From Bacteroidales bacterium (lineage in GTDB: Bacteria; Bacteroidota; Bacteroidia; Bacteroidales; Muribaculaceae): a DNA stretch of 6,329 nucleotides. The notes under the pieces are model-generated. The model had not been told where the DNA came from, did no database searches, and saw only the letters and a list, made by a program, of their open reading frames with translations. This document shows, piece by piece, positions 6,253 through 6,329 of the stretch (position 1 is the stretch's first letter; every line of letters starts with the position of its first letter). The stretch is taken from NCBI GenBank assembly GCA_900755985.1, contig CAAEIL010000239.1, positions 1 to 6,329 on the forward strand, read 5' to 3'. Position numbers and translations under genes: made by a program.

Positions 6253-6329
6253 TCAGTTGGTTTTGTATTTGTATGATGTAATTGCGGCCAGATCGGTGGA
6301 TGCTTTGACAATTTTGTCGACAAGAGTCC
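6253..6329 (-). CDS. purE: C-terminal end of an upstream gene, probably PurE (5' part outside window)
   Basis: A third minus-strand frame runs from the window edge to TGA (complement of 6253-6255), giving 24 residues: TLVDKIVKASTDL, then AAITSYKYKTN. A stop 7 nt before the ispG ATG fits a tightly packed operon. The DKIVKA...YKYKTN ending resembles the C-terminus of Bacteroidota PurE (N5-carboxyaminoimidazole ribonucleotide mutase, purine synthesis), and purE-ispG is an order I recall from Bacteroidales. With so few residues this is a guess from similarity and context; that a gene ends here is more certain than its name. Confidence 0.5.
   Translation of the reverse strand, partial: TLVDKIVKASTDLAAITSYKYKTN

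Noticed and set aside
5572..6276. 234-codon plus-strand frame opposite ispG
   Set aside because: Ser/Arg-rich composition typical of a shadow frame; ispG is certain on the other strand.
6246..6323. 26-codon upstream extension of ispG
   Set aside because: Overlaps the end of the preceding gene in another frame and lacks IspG similarity.
6314..6323. Palindrome TTGTCGACAA at the right edge
   Set aside because: Lies inside the coding end of the upstream gene; a 10-base palindrome is expected by chance and no operator family is recognised.

Overview
The window looks like a core chromosomal segment of a Bacteroidota bacterium, probably order Bacteroidales. Four things point there: an omega subunit (RpoZ) of the Bacteroidota type, an IspG with the extra middle domain known from Bacteroidota, Chlamydiae and plants, A-rich rather than Shine-Dalgarno leaders, and a TAnnTTTG promoter box upstream of bamD. 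GC content is moderate to high in the housekeeping genes and visibly lower in one lipoprotein gene. Family names are from memory of conserved motifs; no database search was possible.

Layout. At the left edge (1-701, + strand) is the 3' half of radA. It converges on everything else, which is on the minus strand. The 271-base convergent gap (702-972) holds one long hairpin, probably a shared terminator. Reading the minus strand from the right edge: the last 24 codons of a probable purE, then ispG (7-nt gap), an M16 zinc peptidase (8-nt overlap with ispG), a DUF3298/RsiV-like lipoprotein, a 270-base gap with a promoter-like box, then bamD and rpoZ (61-nt gap).

The genes appear to form two minus-strand units. 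One is purE-ispG-M16 peptidase, tightly packed and probably co-transcribed, with the lipoprotein gene perhaps read through from it. The other is bamD-rpoZ, linking outer-membrane assembly and RNA polymerase in one transcript. Functions are mostly housekeeping: purine synthesis, MEP-pathway isoprenoid synthesis, outer-membrane protein assembly, transcription and recombinational repair.

I see no convincing new defence, mobile or RNA system. The oddest part is the lipoprotein gene. It is AT-rich, flanked on both sides by different short tandem repeats with the same 11-base period, preceded by adjacent A9 and C6 homopolymers, and in frame with the upstream peptidase, separated from it by one TGA. 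A second oddity is an IspG whose middle domain seems about 100 residues shorter than in Bacteroides relatives as I remember them.
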